Under the pieces are notes generated by a model. The model was given only the letters and a program-made list of their open reading frames with translations. It searched no databases and was not told where the DNA came from. Below are positions 6,158-6,239 of a stretch of 6,239 bases of DNA, piece by piece. The stretch's first letter is position 1, and each line of letters starts with the position of its first letter. The stretch comes from an uncultured Bacteroidales bacterium (GTDB lineage: Bacteria; Bacteroidota; Bacteroidia; Bacteroidales; P3): contig CAJOQB010000110.1 in the NCBI GenBank assembly GCA_905236405.1, forward strand, positions 1 to 6,239, in the 5' to 3' direction. The position numbers were made by a program, and so were the translations under genes.

Positions 6158-6239
6158 TGGCGGAGAAGGGGGGATTCGAACCCCCGGTACCCTAATCGAG
6201 TACGACAGTTTAGCAAACTGTTGGTTTCAGCCACTCACC
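6158..6239 (-). tRNA. tRNA-Ser (anticodon GCT), 5' end beyond the window
   Basis: The minus strand shows a class II tRNA: anticodon stem ACAGT/ACTGT with loop TTGCTAA (anticodon GCT, reading AGC and AGT), a long variable arm (GTACTCGATTAGGGTAC, with GTAC ends pairing) and T arm GGGGG/CCCCC with loop TTCGAAT. The 3' acceptor strand is CTTCTCC with discriminator G, and CCA is encoded at 6160-6158, unlike the two neighbouring tRNAs. The 5' acceptor strand is cut by the window edge, so the gene is partial here. Confidence 0.93.

Noticed and set aside
5962..6195. Open frame across the tRNA cluster
   Set aside because: It consists of antisense tRNA sequence (translated GFEPPVP and RFELATS strings are typical tRNA artefacts).

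Overview
The window looks like a chromosomal segment from a member of the Bacteroidota, most likely order Bacteroidales. The -7 promoter motif TAnnTTTG occurs upstream of the first gene. Start codons sit behind A-rich leaders without a clear Shine-Dalgarno sequence. The proteins (a secreted C69 dipeptidase, a secreted BNR-propeller/rhamnosidase-like protein and an 11-helix NSS transporter) are typical of gut and oral Bacteroidales. Genus cannot be fixed from the sequence. The genes are GC-rich and C-rich at third positions, while the intergenic DNA is clearly AT-rich.

Layout: (1) 1-77 is the tail of an upstream + strand transcript, closed by an intrinsic terminator with a GTGA loop. (2) 78-385 is a gene-free AT-rich control region with short repeats, a GC-rich palindrome and two candidate sigma-ABfr-type promoters. 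(3) 386-5852 holds three co-directional + strand genes: a secreted C69-family peptidase, a secreted two-module protein (degenerate GH78 alpha-L-rhamnosidase-like region joined to a BNR_2 sialidase-like propeller), and a sodium-coupled amino-acid transporter. The gaps are 70 and 6 bases, and a strong terminator follows at 5870-5911. (4) 5916-6239 is a minus-strand tRNA cluster, transcribed Ser(GCT), Pro(TGG), Arg(TCT), converging on the operon. Ser is cut by the window edge, and an intrinsic terminator lies between Pro and Arg.

How the genes may work together (inference): the peptidase would release amino acids from small peptides in the cell envelope, the transporter would take them up with sodium, and the middle protein would bind or process a glycan, perhaps a rhamnose-containing or peptide-linked one. 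There is no SusC/SusD pair, regulator or mobile element, so this is not a classical polysaccharide utilisation locus. The most unusual item is the middle protein: its two modules belong to families often linked to rhamnose-rich pectin breakdown, but the GH78-like part seems to have lost its catalytic motifs and the propeller lacks the sialidase signature. I saw no CRISPR, phage, defence or insertion-sequence features.
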